Shown piece by piece: positions 25,561 through 33,501 of a DNA stretch of 64,000 nt. The notes below the pieces were generated by a model. It saw only the letters and a program-made list of their open reading frames with translations. It was not told where the DNA came from and did not search any database. Numbering within the stretch: position 1 is the first letter of the stretch; every line of letters starts with the position of its first letter. The stretch is from Parvularcula sp964556115 (GTDB lineage: Bacteria; Pseudomonadota; Alphaproteobacteria; Caulobacterales; Parvularculaceae). The stretch spans positions 133,114 through 197,113 of the forward strand of contig CAZKVC010000006.1 of the NCBI GenBank assembly GCA_964556115.1. Direction: 5' to 3'. The position numbers were made by a program, and so were the translations under genes.

Positions 25561-26177
25561 TATCCGTGCTCCCCATCCTTGTTCCGCCCGCCGCCGCGAA
25601 TGGCGCCCTGCCCCAGAAGAAGCAGACAGGCGAGACCTGCCGTGAAGACCACGACGGTCTCGCCAAGGGTATCGAAGCCGCGATAGCTGGCGAGGATGGC
25701 GGTGACGATGTTCGGCACCTCGATATCGTCCGGGGTCGCCTCGATATAGGCTCTGCCGACATAGGCATTGGCCGGCGCATCGGCGTCACCGAAGGCGGGC
25801 ATGTCGATTGTTGCATAGACCAGCGCCCCGCCCGTCACCGCGCAGATGACAAGCGGCAGGAAGCGGCGTTTCCGGCTGACCCGCCGCTCACGCTTGGCCG
25901 TCAGGGCGATGCCGGAAAGAACGAGCACCGTCGACATCCCGGCGCCGACCGCCGCTTCGGTAAAGGCGACATCCACCGCATCGAGGGCGACGAAGAAGGC
26001 CGCCGAAAGAAGCGAATAGATCCCCGACAGCATGGCCACGCCGAAAAGCTGCTTCATGCGGACCATCGCGAGGGCCGTCACCACGAGAAGGGTCAGGATC
26101 AGAAGCTCGACGATGATCGAGCCGGTGACGAGGGGCTGTTCGGACGCGGACACCGCCGCGCTGAGCATGGCTGTCAT
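25560..26177 (-). CDS. Free-standing MrpA C-terminal module (DUF4040 / MbhD-MbhE-like)
   Basis: 205-aa membrane protein. Residues about 22-95 match the DUF4040/MbhD region, three helices including GIYSLLSAAFFVALDAVDVAFTEAAVGAG. Residues about 103-195 correspond to the MbhE/MnhB-like part with helix, a periplasmic loop (IEVPNIVTAILASYRGFDTLGE) and a final helix. In standard mrp operons this is the C-terminal part of the roughly 800-aa MrpA, and here it is a separate gene. It overlaps the G subunit gene by 4 nt and the B gene by one base. The NuoL-like half of MrpA is not encoded with it. Confidence 0.85.
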   Translation of the reverse strand: MTAMLSAAVSASEQPLVTGSIIVELLILTLLVVTALAMVRMKQLFGVAMLSGIYSLLSAAFFVALDAVDVAFTEAAVGAGMSTVLVLSGIALTAKRERRVSRKRRFLPLVICAVTGGALVYATIDMPAFGDADAPANAYVGRAYIEATPDDIEVPNIVTAILASYRGFDTLGETVVVFTAGLACLLLLGQGAIRGGGRNKDGEHG

Positions 26178-26548
26178 GTGGTCTCCTCGGCTTTCTGGTC
26201 CCTGTCCTCCTCCGGGCCGAGGGGTACGTTCTGCCGCAGGAGCAGCTTGCCGGTCAGCGGCGCCTCACGGCCTGCATAGGCGGCGTGGGCGACAGAGTGG
26301 GTGGCGACGGGGCTCGTCAGTATGAAGAAGAAAAGGATCAGCAGGATCTTGATGGCGGTGATGCCGTCGGGAACCTGAAACAGGAGGCCCAGGAGAATAA
26401 GGTCCGCACCCAGCGTATCGGTGACGCCGGCGGCGTGGGTCCTGGTGTAGAAATCAGGGAAACGCAGCACGCCCAACGCGCCAAGAATCACGAAGGCCCC
26501 GCCCGAAAGAAGCAGGATCCACGAGAGAAGGTCGAACAGAAGCGTCAT
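26174..26548 (-). CDS. mnhG: Na+/H+ antiporter subunit G (MnhG)
   Basis: 124-aa protein with three helices and the MnhG signature region LGVLRFPDFYTRTHAAGVTDTLGADLILLGLL (about 25-56). It is a small membrane subunit needed for complex assembly in characterised Mrp systems. The N-terminus overlaps subunit F by one base and the C-terminus overlaps the MrpA-C module by 4 nt. A hydrophilic tail of about 25 residues follows the last helix. Confidence 0.93.
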   Translation of the reverse strand: MTLLFDLLSWILLLSGGAFVILGALGVLRFPDFYTRTHAAGVTDTLGADLILLGLLFQVPDGITAIKILLILFFFILTSPVATHSVAHAAYAGREAPLTGKLLLRQNVPLGPEEDRDQKAEETT

Positions 26549-26844
26549 CAGCGCGCCTCCTGCCGCAGAGGATCGTCGTCGGTCATCGGCTCCGATAGGC
26601 GGCCATAACGGAAGAATTTCAGGATCGCGATCGTCGCGACGAAGTTGATGAGGGCATAGAGAAGCGCAATGTCGAGAAACGCCGGGCGGCCCATCAGGAA
26701 TCCCAGGATTCCGAGGAGAAGCACGGTCTTGGTCCCGAAGCTGTTCACCGCGAGCACGCGGTCATAGACTGTCGGGCCGAGGATCGCCCGGGCCAGCATC
26801 ATGGCCATGGCGATAAGGACGGCGGCGGCTGCGACGTTGAACAT
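26548..26844 (-). CDS. mnhF: Na+/H+ antiporter subunit F (MnhF)
   Basis: 98 aa with three hydrophobic helices and the MnhF core ILGPTVYDRVLAVNSFGTKTVLLLGILG (about 26-53), in which the DR pair is family-typical. Single-base overlaps with subunits E and G. It is part of the E-F-G subcomplex, which in this operon comes first. Confidence 0.93.
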   Translation of the reverse strand: MFNVAAAAVLIAMAMMLARAILGPTVYDRVLAVNSFGTKTVLLLGILGFLMGRPAFLDIALLYALINFVATIAILKFFRYGRLSEPMTDDDPLRQEAR

Positions 26845-27356
26845 CAGGCCTCCTCCTGCCGCTCGAGACGGCTGACGCGCGTCCCCATTTCCGTGATGCC
26901 TTTCTCGTCGGCAAAGCTTTCATCAAGCGCGTGGATGAGAAGACCCCGCTCGCGCACATCCACCGTGACCGTCCCCGGGGTCAGGGTCACCGAATTGGCG
27001 AAGATCGTCCGCGTGAGGTCCGAGGGCTGGGCAGCGGGTACACGGAAGAGCTTCGGCGCGAGCTTGATACGCGGACGCAGCACTTCGCGCGCGACCATGA
27101 AGTTCGCCTTGCCGATCTCCAGGGTCAGCCACGCCATGTAGGGCAGGATCCTGGGGAAAACCGAAGTCGGGACCCCTTCGCCGTCGACCACGTCCGCCTT
27201 GTCGGAAAACCACAGTGTGACCGCGACGCTGAACGCGCCGAACGCGACAAGGGTCGCCTTGTCCCAATAGCCGGACAGAAGCAGCCACAGGGCGATCAGC
27301 CCCGCCACCAGAATCAGCCTTCGCCCCGATATGCGCAAGAAACTCAGCAAGGACAC
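26844..27356 (-). CDS. mnhE: Na+/H+ antiporter subunit E (MnhE)
   Basis: 170 aa. Two N-terminal helices (about 14-60) lead into the conserved YMAWLTLEIGKANFMVAREVL and a soluble C-terminal domain with SVTLTPGTVTVDV and IHALDE, the normal MnhE plan. The first codon is GTG. This is the promoter-proximal gene of the operon. Upstream are 193 nt to the divergent lipoprotein gene at 27550, a likely place for the operon promoter, although I cannot mark its elements with confidence. Confidence 0.92.
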   Translation of the reverse strand: MSLLSFLRISGRRLILVAGLIALWLLLSGYWDKATLVAFGAFSVAVTLWFSDKADVVDGEGVPTSVFPRILPYMAWLTLEIGKANFMVAREVLRPRIKLAPKLFRVPAAQPSDLTRTIFANSVTLTPGTVTVDVRERGLLIHALDESFADEKGITEMGTRVSRLERQEEA

Positions 27357-27549
27357 CGCCTAGAAGGTAACGCGCGGCTGGCAGTCGCCGCGCCGTGAAG
27401 GACGCCGGAAAAAACGCATGTGCGGCCATAAGGTCAACAGCCGATTGCCAAAACGATCGACCGCGTGGCATTTTCTCACAAAACGGGGGTGCACTAGCGC
27501 CGTGCGCCGTGAAAGACTAGGCTCTCTTGGGAGCGAGGGAGCCGTGGTC

Positions 27550-27837
27550 ATGCGCGCCGTTTTTCTGTTGTTCAGTCTGGCCCTTGCGGCCTGTGCCAGC
27601 GCGCCGAACCAGGCAGCGATCGAGGGTCCCTACTATCCCGAAGGCTATTCCGATGGCTGCCGCACGGCCGAGGCGCTCCGCGCGCCATTCGATACCCGCA
27701 GCTACAAGAACGATGCCCTTTTCGATGCCCAGCCGAGCTATCAGGCAGGGTTTCAGGCCGGACTGGTGCAATGCCAGCGGATCGGCATCGACGGCGTCCG
27801 GCCGACGGTCACCGGGCAGCAGGACGACACCTTCTAG
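27550..27837 (+). CDS. Small predicted lipoprotein
   Basis: 95-aa protein of unknown function. The first 15 residues form a lipoprotein signal peptide ending in LAAC (lipobox). The mature part has YYPEGYSDGCRTAEALRA and PSYQAGFQAGLVQCQRIG, with two cysteines that could pair. The GYxDGCxTA...Y.AGF..G...C pattern recurs in small periplasmic lipoproteins of proteobacteria. I start it at the ATG 27550 with a GAGGGAG site 7-8 nt upstream. It is divergent from the Mrp operon and converges on the PD40 gene. Confidence 0.75.
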   Translation: MRAVFLLFSLALAACASAPNQAAIEGPYYPEGYSDGCRTAEALRAPFDTRSYKNDALFDAQPSYQAGFQAGLVQCQRIGIDGVRPTVTGQQDDTF

Positions 27838-27852
27838 GCTGGCGCAGCCTGG

Positions 27853-28764
27853 TCAGCGCGGCGCTTGTGCCCTGGCCTTCTTCGCCAACTCCCGGACGCG
27901 GTCTGCGCTGACCCAGTAGATGTCCTGGTCACTGGTGAAGAGGAAGGCCCCGCCCCCATTGCTCACCATCGGGCAAAGCTGGTGGCCTGCCGTGTTGATT
28001 CCGTGCCCGAGGGCTGAAGGCTCCGACCAGCCCCCACGGCCGTCCGGCACGCTGAGATAAAGGTCGCCCCGCCCCATGCCGCCGTCCCTGCTGGACGCGA
28101 AGATCAGGAACCGGCCTTCCGGGTCCAGGAACGGGTCCCCTTCATAGGCGGACGTATTGATCGGCGGCGGGAAGGGTTCCGCCGCGCCGCCGTCCGGCCC
28201 CGCCTGAAAGAGGTCGTAGCCGCCCCGGCTTCCCTCTTCCCGGTCCGACGAGAAGACGATGACGCCTTTGAGGCTCAGCGAGGTGTAGTACTCATTGGCT
28301 TGGCTGTTGACCCTCGACCCCAGGATCACGGGCGCCGCCCAGTCTCCCGTTTCGCTGCGTTGGGCCACGGCCAGATCGGCATGGCCATTGGCGCGGGTCG
28401 TGAAATAGAGCTGCGAGCCCGAAAGGGAGAGATAGGGATCCTGTGCCGTGGTGTCGGGACTGCCCAGCACCTTCTCCGGCCCGGCCCAATCCTGACCGTC
28501 CCAGCGATAGGCGAGGATCTCCTGCCACGTGCCGTGCTCGATCCCGATGAAGACTTCGCGCCTGTCCGCCGACATGGTGGAACAGAATTCGTGACGATCC
28601 GGCAGCGAGATCGTGCCCCTGCCAAGCACCTGCGGCTCCGAAGGCGGCAGCGGAGGTTCCTGGGCGGAGAACCCCCCTGCCAGAACGGCGATGATGGCGA
28701 CCGCTGCCGTCACCGCCCGACGCCTTATTCGGCCGCCATGGATTGCGGGTCGGGGCGGCTCCAT
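27853..28764 (-). CDS. PD40-type beta-propeller exported protein
   Basis: 303-aa protein with an N-terminal signal-like helix (about 14-33, after a basic RIRRR). It has repeated WD40-like PD40 blades: GSQLYFTTRANGHADLAVAQ, GVIVFSSDREEGSRGGYDLF, GRFLIFASSRDGGMGRGDLY and GAFLFTSDQDIY, resembling the TolB and OmpA-associated PD40 group. It is probably periplasmic and binds a partner rather than catalysing. The assigned start overlaps the 3' end of gcvPB by 40 nt, so it may be co-transcribed with the glycine operon. An alternative later start would shorten the basic N-terminus. Confidence 0.7.
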   Translation of the reverse strand: MEPPRPAIHGGRIRRRAVTAAVAIIAVLAGGFSAQEPPLPPSEPQVLGRGTISLPDRHEFCSTMSADRREVFIGIEHGTWQEILAYRWDGQDWAGPEKVLGSPDTTAQDPYLSLSGSQLYFTTRANGHADLAVAQRSETGDWAAPVILGSRVNSQANEYYTSLSLKGVIVFSSDREEGSRGGYDLFQAGPDGGAAEPFPPPINTSAYEGDPFLDPEGRFLIFASSRDGGMGRGDLYLSVPDGRGGWSEPSALGHGINTAGHQLCPMVSNGGGAFLFTSDQDIYWVSADRVRELAKKARAQAPR

Positions 28765-30245
28765 TTGAGGACCGGCTGGCGGGCCGCCTTGGTCTCGTCG
28801 AGGCGGGTCCTCGGCGCGTAGCGGGGCGCTTTTTCGAAGCGCTCCTTGTCGCCGGACTTCGCCGCGCGGGCGAGGCCGAGGAGCGAATCGCAGAACTCGT
28901 CCAGCGAACCCTTAGATTCGGTCTCGGTGGGCTCGATGAGCATCGCGCCCGAGACGACCAGCGGGAAGTACATGGTCATCGGGTGGAAGCCCTCGTCGAT
29001 CATCGCTTTCGCAAAATCGAGAGTACCGACTCCGGTGTCCTTCAGCCATTTGTCCGAGAACAGCGCTTCGTGCATGCAGGGCCCGGGATAGCCCTGGCTC
29101 ATTTCCTGAGCGAGGCGTACGCGGATATAGTTGGCGTTGAGAACCGAGTCCTCCGCCACTTGCCGCAGGCCATCGGCGCCGTGGCTGAGCATGTAGGTCA
29201 GCGCCCGGACGAACATGCCCATCTGGCCGTGGAAGGCCACCATCCGCCCGAAGCTCTCGGCGAAATCGCCGTCCTTGTGCTCGACGAGCTCGAAGGCATC
29301 GCCTTTCTTCACCACCGCCGGGATCGGCGCGTAGGGCGCGAGGGCATCGGAGAGGACCGTCGGGCCGGAGCCCGGGCCGCCGCCGCCGTGAGGCGTCGAG
29401 AAGGTCTTGTGCAGGTTGATATGCATCGCGTCGACGCCGAGATCGCCGGGCCGCGCCTTGCCGACAATGGCGTTGAAGTTGGCGCCATCGCAATAGAAAT
29501 AGCCGCCTGCTTCATGGATCGCATCGGCCATCTCGCGGATCTCCCGCTCGAACAGCCCGCAGGTGTTCGGGTTGGTCACCATGATCGCGGCGACTTCCGG
29601 ACCCAGCTTCTCGGTCATCGCGGCAAGATCGACCCGGCCGTCATCCGTAGAGGGCAGTTTGTGCACGGTGAAGCCGCACTGCGCCGCCGTCGCCGGATTG
29701 GTGCCGTGAGCGCTCTCGGGCACGAGAACCTTGGTGCGAGTCCCCGCCTCGCCGCGCGCGTCGATGGCGGCACGGATCGCCATCATGCCGCAAAGCTCGC
29801 CGTGCGCGCCCGCCTTCGGGCTCATCGCGACGGCAGGCATGGCCGTCAGCTCACAGAGCCAGTCCTGGAGCTGGTGGATGACTTCAAGCGCGCCCTGCAC
29901 CGTCTTCTGCGGCTGCATCGGATGGATATCGGCAAACCCCGGAAGCCGCGCCACCCGCTCGTTGAGGCGGGGGTTGTGCTTCATGGTGCAGCTGCCCAGC
30001 GGGAAGATGCCCATGTCGATGGCGTAGTTCTTCTGGCTCAGCCGCACGAAGTGGCGCATTGCTCCGGGTTCGGAAAATGCCGGGAGGTCGACCGGCGCAT
30101 CGGCAGCATGGTCGCCAAGCTTGCCCGAAAGGCCTTCCGGTTGCGGCATGTCCACGCCGGACTGCTCGTAGGAACCCTCTTCGAAGAGCAGCGGAACTTC
30201 CAGTTGAAGGGCCTTGTGGCCGGTGAAGGTGTCAGTGGTCATCAT
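28725..30245 (-). CDS. gcvPB: Glycine dehydrogenase (decarboxylating) subunit 2
   Basis: PLP-binding half of the split glycine decarboxylase P-protein, 506 aa. It decarboxylates glycine and passes the aminomethyl group to lipoyl-GcvH. The PLP lysine is Lys280 in INLHKTFSTPHGGGGPG. Other signatures are GSCTMKHNPR near 80, SAHGTNPATA near 175 and the glycine-rich ending. Two ATGs in tandem (MM) follow AAGG. It lies 9 nt after gcvPA and is the last catalytic gene of the operon. Confidence 0.96.
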   Translation of the reverse strand: MMTTDTFTGHKALQLEVPLLFEEGSYEQSGVDMPQPEGLSGKLGDHAADAPVDLPAFSEPGAMRHFVRLSQKNYAIDMGIFPLGSCTMKHNPRLNERVARLPGFADIHPMQPQKTVQGALEVIHQLQDWLCELTAMPAVAMSPKAGAHGELCGMMAIRAAIDARGEAGTRTKVLVPESAHGTNPATAAQCGFTVHKLPSTDDGRVDLAAMTEKLGPEVAAIMVTNPNTCGLFEREIREMADAIHEAGGYFYCDGANFNAIVGKARPGDLGVDAMHINLHKTFSTPHGGGGPGSGPTVLSDALAPYAPIPAVVKKGDAFELVEHKDGDFAESFGRMVAFHGQMGMFVRALTYMLSHGADGLRQVAEDSVLNANYIRVRLAQEMSQGYPGPCMHEALFSDKWLKDTGVGTLDFAKAMIDEGFHPMTMYFPLVVSGAMLIEPTETESKGSLDEFCDSLLGLARAAKSGDKERFEKAPRYAPRTRLDETKAARQPVLKWSRPDPQSMAAE

Positions 30246-30254
30246 CAGTTATCC

Positions 30255-31598
30255 TTACGCGGCCAAAACGTCGCCGAGCGCGTCGGCCAGCGCTTCGATG
30301 TCGGCCTGCTGGGTCAGCTCGGTCGCCGCGACGATCAAGAGGTTCTCGGTCTCGTCCCGGCCCGGCCAGAGGCGGCCGCCGGGCACGCCGGCCACGATGC
30401 CTTTCTCGGCGAGGGTGTTGCCGACCTCGCGGGCATTCTTCGGCAGGCGGATGGTGAACTCGTTGAAGAAGCTGTCGTTGAGGACCTCGACCCCGTCCAC
30501 CGCCGAAAGCGCCTCTGCCGTGCGCACGGCGTTTTCATGGCAGAGGGTCGCGACCTGCCGCAGGCCCTTGCCGCCGAGGAGCGACATGTGAACCGTGAAG
30601 GCCAGCGCGCAGAGCCCGGAATTGGTGCAGATGTTCGACGTCGCCTTGTCGCGGCGGATATGCTGCTCGCGGGTGGAGAGGGTCAGGACGAAACCGCGGC
30701 GCCCTTCCGTATCCGTTGTTTCGCCGCAGAGCCGGCCGGGCATGTGCCGGATGAACTTCTGGCGCGTGGCGAAAAGGCCGATATAGGGCCCACCGAAATT
30801 GAGGGCATTGCCGATGGACTGGCCTTCCGCGACGACGATATCAGCCCCCTGGCTGCCCGGGGACCTGAGAAGGCCGAAGGACACCGCCTCGGTCACAACC
30901 GCCACGCAGAGCGCACCATGCTCATGCGCCTTTTCGGCGATCGCCGTCAGGTCCCGCAGGAAGCCGAAAACGTCCGGTGACTGAACGATGACGCAGCTCG
31001 TCTCGTCGTCGATCATGTCGAGGACCGCGCCCGCGCCCGGGCTCGCCGGGGCCTGCACCACCTGGTCGCCGATCAGTTCCTCATTGGTGCGGACCACTTC
31101 GGCGTAATGGGGGTGGAGGCCGCCCGCCATCACCACCTTGTTACGCTTGGTGATGCGCCGCGCCATCATCGCCGCTTCGGCCGTGGCGGTGGAGCCGTCC
31201 CACATCGAGGCGTTGGCGACATCCATGCCCGTCAGGGTCGCAACCTGGGTCTGGAACTCGAAGAGATATTGCAGCGTGCCTTGCGCGATCTCGGGCTGAT
31301 AGGGCGTGTAGGCGGTCAGGAACTCCGAACGCTGAATGATATGGTCCACGGTCGCAGGGACATGGTGCCGGTATGCGCCCGCGCCCGCGAAGAAGGGACC
31401 GTCGCCTGCGGCGTGGTTCCTGCGCGCCAGCGCCGCCATGTGCCGCTCGACCGCCATCTCGGACTGGTGGTCCGGCAGGTCGAGTCTGGGGTTCAGCGCA
31501 TCGGCGGGGACGTCGGAAAAGAGCTCGTCGATGGACGTAACGCCCACCTTCGCCAGCATGTCCTGCCGGTCATGTTCCGTAAGAGGAAGGTATCTCAT
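30255..31598 (-). CDS. gcvPA: Glycine dehydrogenase (decarboxylating) subunit 1
   Basis: Other half of the split P-protein, 447 aa, a fold-type I homologue that forms the alpha2beta2 enzyme with GcvPB. Family motifs include MRYLPLTEHDRQDML at the start, GAGAYRHHVPATVDHI (about 72-87), FLTAYTPYQPEIAQGTLQ (about 93-110) and DGSTATAEAAMMA (about 133-145). The two-gene form of GcvP is an alternative to the roughly 950-aa fused enzyme. Its ATG overlaps the stop of the upstream 75-aa membrane protein gene by 4 nt, so that small gene is embedded in the operon. Confidence 0.96.
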   Translation of the reverse strand: MRYLPLTEHDRQDMLAKVGVTSIDELFSDVPADALNPRLDLPDHQSEMAVERHMAALARRNHAAGDGPFFAGAGAYRHHVPATVDHIIQRSEFLTAYTPYQPEIAQGTLQYLFEFQTQVATLTGMDVANASMWDGSTATAEAAMMARRITKRNKVVMAGGLHPHYAEVVRTNEELIGDQVVQAPASPGAGAVLDMIDDETSCVIVQSPDVFGFLRDLTAIAEKAHEHGALCVAVVTEAVSFGLLRSPGSQGADIVVAEGQSIGNALNFGGPYIGLFATRQKFIRHMPGRLCGETTDTEGRRGFVLTLSTREQHIRRDKATSNICTNSGLCALAFTVHMSLLGGKGLRQVATLCHENAVRTAEALSAVDGVEVLNDSFFNEFTIRLPKNAREVGNTLAEKGIVAGVPGGRLWPGRDETENLLIVAATELTQQADIEALADALGDVLAA

Positions 31599-31822
31599 CG
31601 TGGTCCAGTTGCCTTATCAATCTGTCTGTCGCGGCCGCGCCGCAGGATGACCGAGGTGCCGAAGGCCGCCGCGATGCCGGCGATGACGCCGAGGGCGAGC
31701 CCCAGAAACATGTTGCCGAGCCCGAAGCCCAGAGCGAGGCCGAGGGGGATGCCGCAGGCGACACCGATGAAGACGAAGACGAGGAGGCGGTTGCGCCGCG
31801 GCTCTTCCTTCAGGGTCATCAT
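31595..31822 (-). CDS. Small glycine-rich two-helix membrane protein in the gcv operon
   Basis: 75 aa (74 if the second ATG is used). A basic N-terminus (KEEPRRNR) is followed by two closely spaced helices (about 14-36 and 40-60) full of small residues with GxxxG-like spacing, then a basic tail RRGRDRQ. No named family is recognised. GAAGGA lies 7 nt before the first ATG, so it looks translated, and its stop overlaps gcvPA. Its company with gcv genes suggests a membrane function linked to glycine, but there is no direct sign of one. Confidence 0.65.
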   Translation of the reverse strand: MMTLKEEPRRNRLLVFVFIGVACGIPLGLALGFGLGNMFLGLALGVIAGIAAAFGTSVILRRGRDRQIDKATGPR

Positions 31823-31866
31823 GATCGTCCTTCTTTCTCAGTGCGGGCGGGGCCGAAGGCGGCGTC

Positions 31867-32001
31867 CTAGCGGGGTCCGAAGAACCCCACAGCGATACCG
31901 ATCGCCGCACCGGCCGCGACGCCGACGGAGAGGTTGTCGATCGCGACCCCCACCGCCGTGCCGATGCCGATGCCGATGGCGATCGAGGCGCCTCTAGTCA
32001 T
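31867..32001 (-). CDS. Glycine-zipper miniprotein (44 aa) in the gcv operon
   Basis: A 44-codon frame, MTRGASIAIGIGIGTAVG at the start and IGIAVGFFGPR at the end, made almost wholly of Gly, Ala, Ile and Val with repeated GxxxG spacing. It forms one long or two short transmembrane segments. The start at 32001 has AAGGAA about 10 nt upstream, and the gene overlaps the gcvH end by 8 nt. Codon use is GC-rich like its neighbours. It is similar in composition to the next 75-aa protein. It is short enough to be missed by gene callers, so it is flagged as probable rather than certain. Confidence 0.6.
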   Translation of the reverse strand: MTRGASIAIGIGIGTAVGVAIDNLSVGVAAGAAIGIAVGFFGPR

Positions 32002-32365
32002 TCGACGCATGTTCCTTATACGCCGTTTCGTCCATCAGCGCGTCGAGCTGCGAGGGGTCGGCGAGCTTGAGCTTGACGAACCAGCCATCGCCTTCCGGGC
32101 CCTCATTGACGGTTTCGGGCGCGTCGACGATCGCCTGGTTGGCCTCGGTGATCTCGCCCGAAACCGGCGCGTAGACGTCCGATGCCGCCTTGACGCTTTC
32201 GACGACGGCCATGTCGTCTCCCTGGCCGAAGCTCTTGCCGACGTCAGGCAGCTCCACGAAGACGACGTCGCCGAGCTGTTCGGCGGCGTGCTTCGTGATG
32301 CCGACGGTGGCGGTGTCACCTTCGACGCGGATCCATTCGTGGTCCTTGGTGTATTTGACGGTCAT
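31994..32365 (-). CDS. gcvH: Glycine cleavage system H protein
   Basis: Lipoyl carrier that shuttles the aminomethyl group between GcvP, GcvT and the L protein, 123 aa. The lipoylation site is Lys59 in VESVKAASDVYAP. The N-terminus (KYTKDHEWIRVEGD) and C-terminal GWFVKLKL are canonical. The ATG at 32365 overlaps the gcvT stop by 4 nt. A longer same-frame reading into gcvT is not real. Acts in the cytosol. Confidence 0.97.
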   Translation of the reverse strand: MTVKYTKDHEWIRVEGDTATVGITKHAAEQLGDVVFVELPDVGKSFGQGDDMAVVESVKAASDVYAPVSGEITEANQAIVDAPETVNEGPEGDGWFVKLKLADPSQLDALMDETAYKEHASND

Positions 32366-33501
32366 TTCTTGTTTCCCCGGTAATAGCGCGGTTCGATGAA
32401 GGGGAGGCGCACGACCTCCGCCGGATGCAGTCTGCCGCGGATATCGAGATGCACCGTGGTGCCCTCCTCCGCATGATCGCGTTGAACATAGCCCATGGCG
32501 ACAGGTCCGCCGACGGAAGGTCCGAACCCGCCTGAGGTGACCCGGCCGATCACGTCGCCATTGGCAAGCTTGATCTCGACCCCTTCCCGCGCTGGTGCCC
32601 GGCCCGAAGGCTTGATCCCCACACGGACTTCGCCGCAGCCATCCTTCAGCTCGGCGAGCACCCGTTCGGCCCCGGCGAAGCCGCCCTCCTCGCGCCGGCG
32701 CTTGCCGAGGGCGAAGGTGAGATTGGCGCCCACGGGCGAAGTCTCGGGCGTCATGTCGTGACCATAAAGGCAAAGACCCGCTTCGAGGCGCAGGCTGTCG
32801 CGCGCGCCGAGCCCGATCGGGGCCACGTCGTCATGGGCCAGAAGGCGGCGCGCCAGCTTTTCGGCATCTTCATTGGCGAGGGAAATCTCGTAGCCGTCTT
32901 CGCCGGTGTAGCCGCAGCGACTGAGGCGGACCGGGATGCCGTCAAGCTGGGTCTCGCGCATCGACATGAACGGCATCTCGCGCGCGGCCGGATCGAGGGC
33001 GCCGATCACGTCCACCGCTTTCGGCCCCTGAAGCGCCAGAAGGCTGCGATCGAGCATCTCCAGCTTGGCGCGGTCGCCTAGCTTTTCCTCGATGTAGGCA
33101 TAGTCCTGGTCCTTCACCGCGGCATTGACCACGAGGAACAGCTGCGCCTCCTCGCTCTTGCGCTCCGGGAAGCGGGTGATCATCAGGTCGTCGAGGACCC
33201 CGCCATCATCGGCCATGAGAAGCGTGTAGCGGATGCGGCCGGGCTGGAGCTTCCTGATTTCGCCCGGGACCAGCTCCTCGATCAGCGCCGCGACGTCGTC
33301 GTGGTTGCCGCGCGGAACCGAAAGGATGGCCTGCCCCATATGGGAGACATCGAAGAGCCCGGCCTTCTCGCGGGTCCACAGGTGCTCCTCCTTCACCCCC
33401 ATCGGATACTGCACCGGCATGTCGTAGCCCGCGAAGGGCACCATCTTGCCGCCGAGTTCTCGGTGCAGGGCATCAAGGGGAAGTGTCTTCAATTCGCTCA
33501 C
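32362..33501 (-). CDS. gcvT: Aminomethyltransferase (glycine cleavage T protein)
   Basis: Transfers the methylene group from aminomethyl-lipoyl-GcvH to tetrahydrofolate, releasing ammonia, 379 aa. It opens with LPLDALHRELGGKMVPFAGYDMPVQY and contains GLFDVSHMGQ (folate-pocket Asp in DVSHM), GYTGEDGYEI and LRLEAGLCLYGHDM, the standard T-protein signatures. First gene of the glycine operon, placed directly behind a tandem glycine riboswitch (33543-33732). Confidence 0.96.
   Translation of the reverse strand: MSELKTLPLDALHRELGGKMVPFAGYDMPVQYPMGVKEEHLWTREKAGLFDVSHMGQAILSVPRGNHDDVAALIEELVPGEIRKLQPGRIRYTLLMADDGGVLDDLMITRFPERKSEEAQLFLVVNAAVKDQDYAYIEEKLGDRAKLEMLDRSLLALQGPKAVDVIGALDPAAREMPFMSMRETQLDGIPVRLSRCGYTGEDGYEISLANEDAEKLARRLLAHDDVAPIGLGARDSLRLEAGLCLYGHDMTPETSPVGANLTFALGKRRREEGGFAGAERVLAELKDGCGEVRVGIKPSGRAPAREGVEIKLANGDVIGRVTSGGFGPSVGGPVAMGYVQRDHAEEGTTVHLDIRGRLHPAEVVRLPFIEPRYYRGNKK

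Noticed and set aside
28743..30980. Open frame of about 745 codons opposite gcvPB and gcvPA
   Set aside because: Shadow of the glycine decarboxylase genes, without recognisable motifs.
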